Positions 1 through 6,786 of a stretch of DNA of 19,907 bases are shown piece by piece; within the stretch, counting starts at the first letter, position 1; every line of letters begins with the position of its first letter. The DNA is from an uncultured Clostridia bacterium. Lineage in GTDB: Bacteria > Bacillota > Clostridia > UMGS1883. The DNA lies in assembly GCA_934476455.1 (NCBI GenBank), contig CAKSNY010000037.1, positions 1-19,907 on the forward strand. Direction: 5' to 3'. The notes under the pieces are model-generated. The model ran no database searches, had not been told where the DNA came from, and saw only the letters and a list, made by a program, of their open reading frames with translations. Both the position numbers and the translations under genes were made by a program.

Positions 1-116
1 GCAGACGATATCGGCAACATTAATATAAGTGCCCCAAAGAGAATCACACCGGCAAAGCTCAGTATAATAATTTGAAATGACGAAAGATGCCGCCTGAAAT
101 GTATTTTCTCTATCAT
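1..116 (-). CDS. TrkH/KtrB-family potassium uptake membrane protein, N-terminal fragment
   Basis: Only the first 38 codons are in the window, read on the minus strand from an ATG at 116 and running off the left edge. The peptide starts MIEKIHFRRHLSSFQ and continues into one hydrophobic helix ending in LMLPISS. A short basic lead followed by a helix closing with a conserved LP-x-S is typical of the first membrane segment of TrkH/KtrB potassium channels, the membrane subunit that works with a cytoplasmic TrkA/KtrA regulatory protein. A strong ribosome binding site (GGAGGAGG) lies about 8 bases upstream, which supports this start. It points away from everything else here and is probably ordinary chromosomal flank, not part of the sugar locus. 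The family call rests on 38 residues only. Confidence 0.72.
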   Translation of the reverse strand, partial: MIEKIHFRRHLSSFQIIILSFAGVILFGALILMLPISS

Positions 117-147
117 AGGATAAGCCTCCTCCAACTTGCTTTTATTT

Positions 148-176
148 ATTATAACATATGGCATATAAAAATGGAA
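148..176 (-). promoter_or_regulatory. Probable sigma-A promoter of the TrkH/KtrB-like gene
   Basis: On the minus strand a perfect TATAAT -10 box (148-153) sits 17 bases from a weak -35 (TTCCAT, 171-176). The next downstream features are the GGAGGAGG ribosome binding site and the ATG at 116, so geometry and direction fit. The -35 is poor. Confidence 0.5.
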
Positions 177-180
177 TAAT

Positions 181-327
181 AAGTTGCAACGAGGCATTAA
201 GATTGTATAAAGATAATGTTAATACACATATAAATAAAAAAGCGGCTCGTTGCCGATAAATACGGCAGTCTGAGGGTATGCCTAAATTGAGCACACCCTT
301 TCCTGGTGATAAGTTTCGGGATAAATG
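181..327. other. Intergenic stretch with two small hairpins, no gene seen
   Basis: No convincing reading frame. Two adjacent imperfect hairpins are visible: TGCCG/CGGCA (251-255 with 263-267) and GGGTATGC/GCACACCC (274-281 with 291-298, one mismatch). Neither is followed by a clear T-run, so they are not called terminators. They could belong to a small RNA or be chance. Confidence 0.3.
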
Positions 328-510
328 TTATAGATTAAACTGTTTCCGCATTTCTACATCCATGGTTGCTTTTTTTGCATACTCCCAAGTATCGCAAAGG
401 CGAATATTATTTTTCCCAATAAGTATCTCATTACTGAACCCAAGAATATAGCGTAAGCAAATTCGGTATACAATTTCTATTGGGGACAACCATAACGCTG
501 AAAGGCCGAA
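328..510 (-). pseudogene. Possible remnant of a short protein gene, family not recognised
   Basis: On the minus strand 60 codons are open, ending at TAA 328-330 and bounded upstream by TGA 511-513. The peptide has protein-like composition (for example IVYRICLRYILGFSNEIL and DTWEYAKKATMDVEMRK), but no good start codon or ribosome binding site lies in this frame. A neighbouring frame begins with ATG (MFSKDMIRPFSVM...) and would join it if one C were removed from a CCCC run near 482-486. That is consistent with a frameshifted small gene. I do not recognise the family. It could also be a chance open frame. Confidence 0.25.
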
Positions 511-567
511 TCATATCTTTGCTAAACATGTAATTTTAAATTTTTATTTCGGCACAAAATCATACCT

Positions 568-604
568 TTGACACGAAAAGTCCAACTGTTGACACGTTTA
601 CACG
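568..604 (+). repeat. Three spaced TTGACACG-like direct repeats
   Basis: TTGACACG occurs at 568-575 and again at 589-596, a 21-base (two helical turn) period, followed at once by TTTACACG at 597-604. The first six bases match a -35 box, but no matching -10 is seen at 16-18 bases. Possible protein-binding repeats or a relic of a mobile or plasmid sequence; nothing more can be said. Confidence 0.35.
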
Positions 605-644
605 ATGTATTCCGAAAACCGCACAGGCAAAAGGTTTATTTGAA

Positions 645-695
645 ACCGAAATAAAAGAAAAGAACCTCAAGGTTTCTATCAACCTTGAGGTTCTT
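645..695 (-). terminator. Rho-independent terminator downstream of the tRNA-Leu 3' fragment
   Basis: A perfect 15-bp stem (660-674 paired with 681-695) closes a 6-base loop (675-680). Reading on the minus strand it is followed by a T-rich tail (TTCTTTTATTT). It starts 3 bases after the CCA of the tRNA-Leu fragment at 699-754, so it is almost certainly the original terminator of that tRNA gene. The plus-strand side has no T-tail, so it acts in one direction only. Confidence 0.85.
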
Positions 696-698
696 ATT

Positions 699-754
699 TG
701 GTGCTCGAGACCGGGGTCGAACCGGTACGCCTTTGTGGGGAACGGGATTTTAAG
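699..754 (-). other. 3' half of a tRNA-Leu(UAA) gene: truncated copy, probable attachment-site end
   Basis: Read on the minus strand this holds, in order: an anticodon loop CTTAAAA with anticodon TAA (750-752); a 3' anticodon strand TCCCG; a long class-II-type variable region; a perfect T-arm (ACCGG, loop TTCGACC, CCGGT; 710-726); the acceptor strand CTCGAGC; discriminator A; and an encoded CCA (699-701). The D-arm, the 5' acceptor strand (expected GCTCGAG) and the 5' anticodon strand are absent from the bases upstream. It is therefore not a functional tRNA. Integrases of islands and phages commonly recombine at the anticodon-to-3'-end segment of tRNA genes and leave such a displaced 3' copy, with its native terminator, at one end. 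On that reading the chromosome lies to the left and the inserted DNA to the right. No integrase is in the window. Confidence 0.75.
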
Positions 755-766
755 AGGAGAAGAGTG

Positions 767-786
767 GAGTTTATATGAGTTTATAT
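767..786 (+). repeat. Perfect 10-bp tandem repeat next to the tRNA fragment
   Basis: GAGTTTATAT is present twice head to tail (767-776, 777-786), 13 bases beyond the tRNA anticodon loop. A third GAGTTT lies near 824. Short direct repeats flanking a tRNA core can be integrase arm-type or excisionase sites. Here that is only a suggestion from position. Confidence 0.4.
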
Positions 787-831
787 TCTACCTTTTAAAA
801 CCTTCTAATCCCCATCATTTAGAGAGTTTGC

Positions 832-852
832 GGGATTTTTCTCAGAAATCCC
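832..852. repeat. Inverted repeat upstream of mntA
   Basis: GGGATTT (832-838) pairs with AAATCCC (846-852) across a 7-base loop, about 60 bases before the mntA start. It could be an operator for autoregulation of the toxin-antitoxin operon or a weak hairpin. The 9-mer CGGGATTTT at 831-839 also occurs at 743-751 inside the tRNA fragment. No clear promoter was found between 755 and 900. Confidence 0.3.
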
Positions 853-913
853 TAAATATACCTAAAGAAAGTTTTTTGAAAAAGTGTTAGAAAAATTGCA
901 AGGAGGGCTGAAT

Positions 914-1207
914 ATGGTTTACACTATTGATGAATTAAAAATTATTATTGGCGATATTGCAAAACAATATGGCGTAAAAAAAGTTGCTTTGTTTGGCTCT
1001 TATTCCACAGGAAAAGAAACACCAGATAGTGATGTTGACCTACTTATTGATAAAGGTGAAATTAAAGGTCTATTTATGTTCAATAGCTTTGTAAGTTCAG
1101 TTCAGGAAAGATTAAATAAAGATGTTGATGTAATTACTTATAATTCGCTTAATCGTTCTTTAATTAAGGACACTGTAAAGAATGAGGTGATATTGTATGA
1201 ACAGTAG
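914..1207 (+). CDS. mntA: MntA-type minimal nucleotidyltransferase antitoxin (MNT domain)
   Basis: A 97-residue protein. The start is taken as the ATG at 914 because AGGAGGG (901-907) sits 6 bases upstream; a GTG at 884 in the same frame has no such signal. The nucleotidyltransferase motif is clear: GSYSTGKETPDSDVDLLID, that is, GS followed by the paired aspartates of D-x-D that hold the metal and nucleotide. In characterised MNT/HEPN pairs the MntA protein adds AMP to the partner HepT and so neutralises its RNase activity. The gene overlaps the start of the HepT-like frame by 11 bases (ATG at 1197), the normal coupling for such pairs. The partner is interrupted here, so this may be an antitoxin without a toxin. 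The two genes look AT-richer than the sugar locus, in keeping with acquired DNA. Confidence 0.88.
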   Translation: MVYTIDELKIIIGDIAKQYGVKKVALFGSYSTGKETPDSDVDLLIDKGEIKGLFMFNSFVSSVQERLNKDVDVITYNSLNRSLIKDTVKNEVILYEQ

Positions 1208-1538
1208 AGATGAAATAGTACTTAAAAAGATTATACAATATGCTGATGAAATAGGGGCAACTATTGAACATTTGAAGCTTACACATGATAATTTTATAAA
1301 TGATATTATTGCAAAAAATGCTATTTCTATGTGTATTTTTCAAATTTGAGAACTGGTAGGTAAGCTTTCTGAAGATTTTAAACTGAAAAACAATAAAATG
1401 CCCTGGCGTGAAATAAAAGCAATGAGAAACATTGCTGCGCATAATTATGGAGAAATTGATGTTGATATACTTTGGGAAACTGCTATCGATGATATACCAT
1501 GCCTCAAAGAATATTGTGAGAGAATTATTAATTTATAA
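1197..1538 (+). pseudogene. hepT: HepT-like (HEPN, DUF86) RNase toxin, interrupted by an in-frame TGA
   Basis: Reading from ATG 1197 gives 113 codons to TAA 1536-1538, the usual size of HepT, with one in-frame TGA at 1347-1349 (codon 51). Downstream of it the protein continues uninterrupted and includes RNIAAHNY, the R-x4-H-x-Y catalytic motif of HEPN ribonucleases, so both halves belong to one gene. The text around the stop reads CIFQI-stop-ELVGKLS. The family usually has QIGEL here, so a single base change of a glycine codon GGA to TGA explains it. The N-terminal 50 residues alone lack the catalytic motif. This should be a dead toxin unless UGA is read through. No other gene here uses TGA as a sense codon, so recoding is unlikely. 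Confidence 0.88.
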
Positions 1539-1619
1539 AAATAAAATTAAGTTTGAAAGCCATCAATTTCTGGAGGGTATTTCCCCGATTTTGTGTAAAA
1601 TCCAAAATGATAATATAAT
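1539..1619. other. Convergent spacer between hepT and the rhamnosidase
   Basis: An 81-base gap where the plus-strand toxin frame and the minus-strand sugar operon meet. A small AT-only hairpin (GATTTT-GTGT-AAAATC near 1590-1605) is present but has no GC-rich stem, so no terminator is called. No gene. Confidence 0.35.
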
Positions 1620-3425
1620 TTAAGTGAAGCTTCTGTCAATAATCACGGGGGAATTTTTTTCAAGAACATATTCTTTTCCCTTGTATATTAATATTCCTCC
1701 TGATTTATCTGTGGTTACCTTCAAAAATGATTCATTCATATCGACACTAACGGAGCCGCCGTTAACGGGAACTGTAGCACTAAACCATGAAAGTCCTCCG
1801 AGGGAAGGAGTTACCGTAAATTTATTATAACCGGGTTCAGTGGGATTTACACCGACATAGTATTTGCCCAGCAAATATACACTGTCCGTATAACCTTTTT
1901 TGCATAACACATCAAGCTCATAAAATTTGAAATACGGTGTCTTTATTTCTTCAATGCCGCTGTTTAGCAGAACGTTTTCAATTATTGATTTTTCCTTGTC
2001 GGCATCCGCATATCCGAATAATACAGCAAATATATTTGCGTGGAGTGTAACATGCCTGTTCCCTGTTACAAAGCTGTCAATATATGCTCCCTTTTCCTCG
2101 TCCCAGAAAAATTTATCTATATTTTCCTTCAGCCGGGCAGCCTTCTTTTGGTATAGGACAGGGTTTTCGCCTGATATCTCAAGACAGTGAGAAAAGGCTT
2201 CATACGCACGAAGAAGAAGCATCTGCTCTGCACATACCGCCCCCGCTTTTCGATATCCGCCCAGTCGATGAAAACCCAATCATCATCCATTCCGACTTCA
2301 AAACCGTTTTCGTCAAGACGCGAATCACAAAAGTTCATTACATCACTAATACGCGGCAGCATCTTTTTTACGAAATCCGCATTTCCGGTCATTTCGTAAT
2401 AGATATCTATACTTATTATCCAATAAAATGAATAATCAAGGATTGTATTTATATGATTTTGCACGGATTCGTTTCCGCGCAGAGCAATAATTGTTCGTCT
2501 GATTATATCTGTATCAAAAAAAACAGTATCTGTCTATGAGATAGCTTTGGAATGCATCTCCCGACCAGACCCAACGGTCACGCTTAATACCATCAAGGTA
2601 AAATTCGCGGCTGTTAAGCTTAAATGTATAAATGGATGTGTCCCAGATTTTATTAATCAATTCGTCGGAACATCTGAATGTTGCTTTATTTTCAACAGGC
2701 AGATATTCAAAATATGCAGTTAAGTTAAATTCTCCGGGTTCTGCATTAATAAAGACATATCTGAATGCACGTGCTGAAAGTTCAATTTTATCTCCGGTAC
2801 GATGCAGTGTATCATAAAGATAGCAATTTTCGCTGTCAAGCACTTCTTCGAGGCTTTCTCCGCAGTAAACTGTAAGCTCATGCTTGATTTTTTCAAAAAC
2901 AAGTTTTGCAAAGGTTTCTCTTCCAAAATCATATAGGACGCCACCGCCTGTGCTTTCAACTGTAAATGGATTAAGCTTTACATATTTAAACTTAAATATC
3001 TGCGGATTGTCTTTGGGTGTAGTATAGAGTTCACTGCTTCCTGCAGAGCCGGATTCGCTGCCTCTGTTTATTACCTCCCAGCTTTCATCGGTGAATATGC
3101 TTTTGCCTTCAATCAGAAGGCATGGAAGACCACTATGATTGATAATCGGTACTGCTATGGTGTGTTTTCCCGGAGGAATTGTTATTTCTTTTTCGAAAGG
3201 ATATCTTTTCCCATCTATATTAAGCATTCCTGAGCCCTGAGCATAGGCTGTTATTTTTTCTTCTTTATCTGTATCAAAGTTTTTTTTAAATAAAACATTA
3301 TGACGGCAATTATCTATTTTCCAAAATGGCGGATGAACATAGTCTCTTTCTTTTCTGCGTGTATGTAACAAAAGATTATGATATATTTCAAAATCACCGT
3401 AAAACCAAATCCAGCGTGCTTCCAT
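1620..3425 (-). pseudogene. GH78-type alpha-L-rhamnosidase, split by two frameshifts
   Basis: Three collinear pieces make one full-length protein of about 601 residues: 3425-2514, 2513 to about 2240 in another frame, then to 1620 back in the first frame. The N-terminus (MEARWIWFYGDFEIYHNLL), an inner beta-sandwich, the motif DGIKRDRWVWSGDAFQS of the six-hairpin catalytic domain, FIDWADIEK, and a C-terminal beta-domain (VTPSLGGLSWFSATVP) match bacterial alpha-L-rhamnosidases from end to end. The first break is a run of 8 A (2516-2523; 7 would keep frame), giving a TGA at once. The second is a run of 5 C (2240-2244; 6 would restore frame). The two shifts cancel. The enzyme would release terminal rhamnose from oligosaccharides in the cytoplasm (no signal peptide). 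It is last in the minus operon, overlapping the preceding stop by one base (TAATG) with GGAGGG upstream. It is either a real pseudogene or two homopolymer errors. Confidence 0.87.
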
Positions 3426-4003
3426 TATTTATCATTCCCTCCGACAGTTAAATAATGTGCTTTTAAAACCTCCCACTTATTGTTTTCATTCTTAAAGTGA
3501 GGTTTCATTATTTCATCCCAGTTTTCGGGACAGGGAATATGTTCTTTTCCCTCAATTTCCTTTTTTTCTATAAGCTCATACGGAGTTTCATGGTACATAA
3601 CAAGTATATTTTTATAAAGAAAAATAACACCGTATCTGTCATATCCGTACTGGTTACCCTGCTGATGGTCATAATGGTAGTAAATATAGCTTGCTATTTT
3701 ATCATAATTTAGAAAATTCAGTTCAAAAGAGGGTTGTTTATTTTCAATTTTTCTTGTCCAGAGTTCTTCGTTTTCCGGTGTGGAATAATGAAAAACATCT
3801 GTCATTTTAAACCAAAAACTTCCATCCGGAAACGGTTTCATACTGGCTGCTGCGAAAGCTTCGGGGATAATGTCCCCGAAGCTTTCATAATACAGAAAAA
3901 CCATATCCTTATAATATGCACATGAAGCTGTAATAACATTTTCGTTTTTAAGAAAATTTACCTGCGAATTAGTGTAACCGCAATACATATATCTGTTTAT
4001 CAT
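3425..4003 (-). CDS. Conserved-looking protein of unknown function, 192 aa
   Basis: I do not recognise this family. It is soluble-looking with no signal peptide or membrane helix. It is very rich in aromatic residues, especially tyrosine (YIYYHYDHQQGNQYGYDRYG is the densest part, about residues 105-124), and has a charged C-terminus ending LTVGGNDK. Alternating hydrophobic and aromatic stretches suggest a beta-rich fold. It starts at ATG 4003 after an AAAGG-type ribosome binding site. It lies 30 bases after the isomerase and overlaps the rhamnosidase start by one base, so it is translated as part of this operon and most likely supports sugar use, for example as an accessory binding protein, mutarotase or small lyase. 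No catalytic motif was identified. Confidence 0.75.
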   Translation of the reverse strand: MINRYMYCGYTNSQVNFLKNENVITASCAYYKDMVFLYYESFGDIIPEAFAAASMKPFPDGSFWFKMTDVFHYSTPENEELWTRKIENKQPSFELNFLNYDKIASYIYYHYDHQQGNQYGYDRYGVIFLYKNILVMYHETPYELIEKKEIEGKEHIPCPENWDEIMKPHFKNENNKWEVLKAHYLTVGGNDK

Positions 4004-4033
4004 ACTAAGAGCCTTTCTGTTATTAACGGTATT

Positions 4034-4606
4034 TTATTCAGGCTTTGTTTCAAGCTTAAGCGGGAAATCGCCAAGCTTATTTACCTTAAAGCCGTTCTTC
4101 TTATATTCTTCGTAGTCAAACGCTTCCAGCTCATCTATTGCAAGCTTGTGGAATTCATAGAAATTCTTCCACCATTCGTAGCCTGTGCCAAGCTCCGCAT
4201 TAAGATACGCGTCTGCAATATCGCAGCCCATTGCAGGGGCAACATAGAAAGCACCCATTGCAAGTACGTTTACACCGTTGCCTGTAATTGCACGAAGAGC
4301 GGCAGGTACGCTTTCAACAACACCTGAGTGCACATGCGGGCACTTGCTCGCCGCAATATGAATTCCCATACCTGTACCGCAAAAAAGAAGTGCACGCTCA
4401 AATTCACCCTCAGAAATCATGGAACCAACCCTGAGCCCTACTCTGTGAAACATAAGGTCTGTATCGTTGGGATCTGAATCTGCCTTAACACCCATATCGG
4501 TTATTTCCCAGCCTTTTTTACGAAGGTGTTCGCAAACTGCCTCCTTAAGCGGATATCCTGCGAAGTCTGCTCCTACTACAAGTTTCTTTTCCTTTACTGT
4601 TTTCAT
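4034..4606 (-). CDS. RpiB/LacA/LacB-family sugar isomerase, possibly acting on an unsaturated-uronate product
   Basis: A 190-residue protein starting at ATG 4606, chosen over an upstream start at 4648 because AAAGGACG lies just before 4606 and the longer form would overlap GH42. Family signatures: GADFAGYPLK near the N-terminus (the usual DHAG has F in place of H), FCGTGMGIHIA with the catalytic-type Cys76, and GNGVNVLAMGA. It is longer than typical RpiB (about 150 aa), with a 40-residue charged C-terminal tail. Classic members interconvert ribose-5-phosphate/ribulose-5-phosphate or galactose-6-phosphate/tagatose-6-phosphate. Some members (DhuI) isomerise the unsaturated uronate breakdown product in place of KduI. 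The GH105 and PL22-like genes nearby make the last role attractive here, but it is inference. A different keto-aldose isomerisation, such as of a rhamnose or galactose derivative, is equally open. Confidence 0.85.
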   Translation of the reverse strand: MKTVKEKKLVVGADFAGYPLKEAVCEHLRKKGWEITDMGVKADSDPNDTDLMFHRVGLRVGSMISEGEFERALLFCGTGMGIHIAASKCPHVHSGVVESVPAALRAITGNGVNVLAMGAFYVAPAMGCDIADAYLNAELGTGYEWWKNFYEFHKLAIDELEAFDYEEYKKNGFKVNKLGDFPLKLETKPE

Positions 4607-4632
4607 TTTAATCGTCCTTTCTTTATTAAAAA

Positions 4633-6666
4633 TTATAGTGTTACACATATAAACCCAAATTCATTCAAAGTGATACTGTTTCCCAGATTCTTTCCGCTGA
4701 CAGCCTCTTTGACCTGAACGGGAAAATCAATTACAGAAGTGCTTTTATTGAAATTAAATATATAATAATATGTATTGCTTTCACTGCGTCTTTCAACAAC
4801 ACTAACGCCTTTCGGAATATCAAAATCAGGCTTTTTGATATGTACGTTCTGCGCAAGTGCGTCAAGAAATTGTGCAAATGCATCTGTTTCCATACCTGTC
4901 CCGTAATAGTATGCCATTCCATTGCCGTAATGATTTTCGGATACAACACAGTGCCCTTTGCGGTAAGTGTCTCTGAAAGCTCCTATTGCGTCTGCACCCT
5001 TCAGCGTAATTTCATCAAGCCAGTATTTGTTCTTAAAGGTAAGCTTTTCAGATGGAAGAGATATCTCAATCTGTGCGGTTGATGCATCGAAAACAGGCTC
5101 CACCTCATAGATTTCTATTCCGAATAAATCCTTCAGATTTCCCGGAAGTCCGCTGTCATAAGCCACATTGTTCATATCCTTTACAGAAGTAAGAAAGCTT
5201 GAAACAAGACAGCCGCCGTCCTCCACATATGAATGAAGAGCATCGCAGATTTTGGTATCGCTGACAAAGAGAGCAGGTACTATAATCATTTTGTATTTGT
5301 CAGATATTTCGTGTTTGCTTATTATATCTGCGCTGTATCCCTTGCTGCGCAGTGCGGTGTGAATTTCCTGAATATAAGATATGTAGTCAAAATCATGATG
5401 AACAGGCTTTATTTTCAGCGACCATAATGCATCGTAATCAAGCACAACGGCAATTTCAGCAGCGGCACAGTTGCTTGACAGAAGTATTTGCTCGTGCTTT
5501 TTTAAAAGATTAGCCGTCTCCTGAAAATCAAAATACTTTCTCCGCGGAACACGGTCAGCATCAAGGAGGGCATAATTAAGCTGCTCTGCGCCGCTGCGGA
5601 AGGTTTTATACTGAAAATGTGTAATAAGGCTTGCTCCGTTTGCGAAGGCATGCATAACGTGAAGCGGAATTGCACCGGGATATGGTTGAAGCCGCCCTTC
5701 GCCTGCCCACAGACCGTGACCGCCGCCTATTGCAAATTCCAGAATCCAGAAATCGGTCTTTTTGAGATTTCTTGCAAAGGAATACGAAAACTCGGCATAA
5801 TCCTTTTCGCCGTAAAAAAGCTCTGGATATATATCCAGTGCATACAAGTCGGCTTTTTCATAAAAGTCATAATAATCTATAAGATTTGTTGCGAATGAGG
5901 TTGAATTTGAGGATATGGGCTTGTCGGTAAGCTTTTTTAGGGTATCAATCTGTATATCCGAAAATTCCTTCATGGAGTCGCTTGAAAAACGCTCGAAATT
6001 TATTCTGATTCCCGGATTATCAAAATATGCCGGAAAAAGCGGTGCAGCACCGTTTTCCGTTGTTGCAGCCGGCGGTGTTATATGCGAGAAGTCGTTAAAG
6101 CTCAGTCCCCAGAAATAAGTACCGCACTTTTGATTAAGATTCTGAACGGTTTCATATTTTTTCTCAAGATAATTTCTGAATTTTTCCGTGCACACCTTGC
6201 AGTGGCATCGTCCCGAGCCTTCCTGCGCAAATTCATTTCCTATCTGAAAACCGATGACGTTATCGTTATTTCCGAACACTTCCCCAAGTTTTTCAACAAT
6301 TCGCTTTGAATACTTACGGTAAATTTCGTTGTTATAACAGTAGGAATGCCTTGATCCAAAGGGCCTCTTCACGCCTCTGTAATCAATATACGCTATTTCA
6401 GGATATTTACTGTAAAGCCATGAAGGGGGGCATGAGGTTGGGGTACATATAATTGAAGAAATTCCGTTATTGCCTAATATGTCTACGGCTTCTTTTATTA
6501 TATCAATATTATATTCTCCGTCGGAGGGTTCAAGCTGATCCCAGCAAAACTCCCCCATTCTGACAACATTAGCGCTTGAGTTTTTAATTATTTCAATATC
6601 GCGGTAAAGCTCTTCCTTAGAGGTGCAGTGTTCGGGGTAAAATGAATATCCGTACTTCAGGTTCAA
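4633..6666 (-). CDS. GH42 beta-galactosidase
   Basis: 677 residues, full length for family 42. The start is a TTG at 6666 with AAGGAGG 7 bases upstream and no nearby ATG in frame. The (beta/alpha)8 domain carries the acid/base glutamate in IGFQIGNE (Glu145) and the probable nucleophile in WILEFAIGGG (Glu310), at the usual spacing. GRCHCKVC (Cys154, 156, 159) matches the zinc-binding cysteine cluster of many GH42 enzymes. A class-I glutamine amidotransferase-like trimerisation domain (about 390-600) and a small C-terminal beta-domain follow. There is no signal peptide, so it works inside the cell on imported galacto-oligosaccharides; galactan side chains of rhamnogalacturonan would fit the neighbours. 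Some GH42 enzymes act on alpha-L-arabinosides instead. It is first in the minus operon, 26 bases ahead of the isomerase. Confidence 0.95.
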   Translation of the reverse strand: MNLKYGYSFYPEHCTSKEELYRDIEIIKNSSANVVRMGEFCWDQLEPSDGEYNIDIIKEAVDILGNNGISSIICTPTSCPPSWLYSKYPEIAYIDYRGVKRPFGSRHSYCYNNEIYRKYSKRIVEKLGEVFGNNDNVIGFQIGNEFAQEGSGRCHCKVCTEKFRNYLEKKYETVQNLNQKCGTYFWGLSFNDFSHITPPAATTENGAAPLFPAYFDNPGIRINFERFSSDSMKEFSDIQIDTLKKLTDKPISSNSTSFATNLIDYYDFYEKADLYALDIYPELFYGEKDYAEFSYSFARNLKKTDFWILEFAIGGGHGLWAGEGRLQPYPGAIPLHVMHAFANGASLITHFQYKTFRSGAEQLNYALLDADRVPRRKYFDFQETANLLKKHEQILLSSNCAAAEIAVVLDYDALWSLKIKPVHHDFDYISYIQEIHTALRSKGYSADIISKHEISDKYKMIIVPALFVSDTKICDALHSYVEDGGCLVSSFLTSVKDMNNVAYDSGLPGNLKDLFGIEIYEVEPVFDASTAQIEISLPSEKLTFKNKYWLDEITLKGADAIGAFRDTYRKGHCVVSENHYGNGMAYYYGTGMETDAFAQFLDALAQNVHIKKPDFDIPKGVSVVERRSESNTYYYIFNFNKSTSVIDFPVQVKEAVSGKNLGNSITLNEFGFICVTL

Positions 6667-6729
6667 ATAAATTCCTCCTTATAATTCCGTAACATTTAAT
6701 TGACATTCATAAGAATTGATTTTATAAAA

Positions 6730-6758
6730 AGTATATCATTGCATTAGACTGTTATCAA
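6730..6758 (-). promoter_or_regulatory. Promoter of the minus-strand GH42 operon
   Basis: On the minus strand TTGATA (6753-6758) is followed after exactly 17 bases by TATACT (6730-6735), a near-consensus sigma-A promoter 64 bases before the GH42 start. It is the only strong candidate on this strand in the divergent region, and the AAGT-phased repeats touch its -35 box. Confidence 0.75.
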
Positions 6759-6786
6759 GTGATATAAAGTTATTTAAAGTGATAAA
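6757..6786. promoter_or_regulatory. Three 10-bp phased AAGT repeats, candidate AraC-family operator
   Basis: Three units start exactly 10 bases apart: AAGTGATATA (6757), AAGTTATTTA (6767) and AAGTGATAAA (6777). Units one and three share AAGTGATA. The array overlaps the end of the -35 box of the minus promoter and extends upstream of it, the place where AraC-type activators bind as direct repeats on one DNA face. The divergent plus promoter lies about 120 bases away. The likely binder is the AraC-family regulator encoded at 9949-12183. The repeats are seen; the protein match is inferred. Confidence 0.5.

Noticed and set aside
568..594. TTGACA at 568 or 589 as a promoter -35 box
   Set aside because: No -10-like hexamer occurs at 16-18 bases downstream of either on the plus strand.
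699..754. A complete functional tRNA-Leu
   Set aside because: No D-arm, 5' acceptor strand or 5' anticodon strand can be found in the adjoining bases.
1347..1349. UGA recoded as glycine or another amino acid in hepT
   Set aside because: All other long genes in the window are open without internal TGA and TGA is used as a normal stop (lplB-type permease, regulator). A point mutation is simpler.
1164..1442. Minus-strand open frame over hepT
   Set aside because: Antisense to a recognisable HEPN protein; its own translation looks like random low-complexity sequence.
1590..1605. Bidirectional terminator between hepT and GH78
   Set aside because: The stem is almost all A-T with a 4-base loop and no proper T-run; too weak to call.
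2084..2431. Plus-strand open frames over the GH78 region
   Set aside because: They are antisense to clear rhamnosidase sequence, have no family resemblance and lack ribosome binding sites.
2516..2523. Programmed frameshift in the GH78 gene
   Set aside because: A second, opposite shift about 280 bases later would also have to be programmed, and no slippery heptamer plus downstream structure is evident.
5617..5898. Plus-strand open frames inside the GH42 gene
   Set aside because: The minus-strand GH42 frame carries both catalytic glutamates and is full length; these are shadows.
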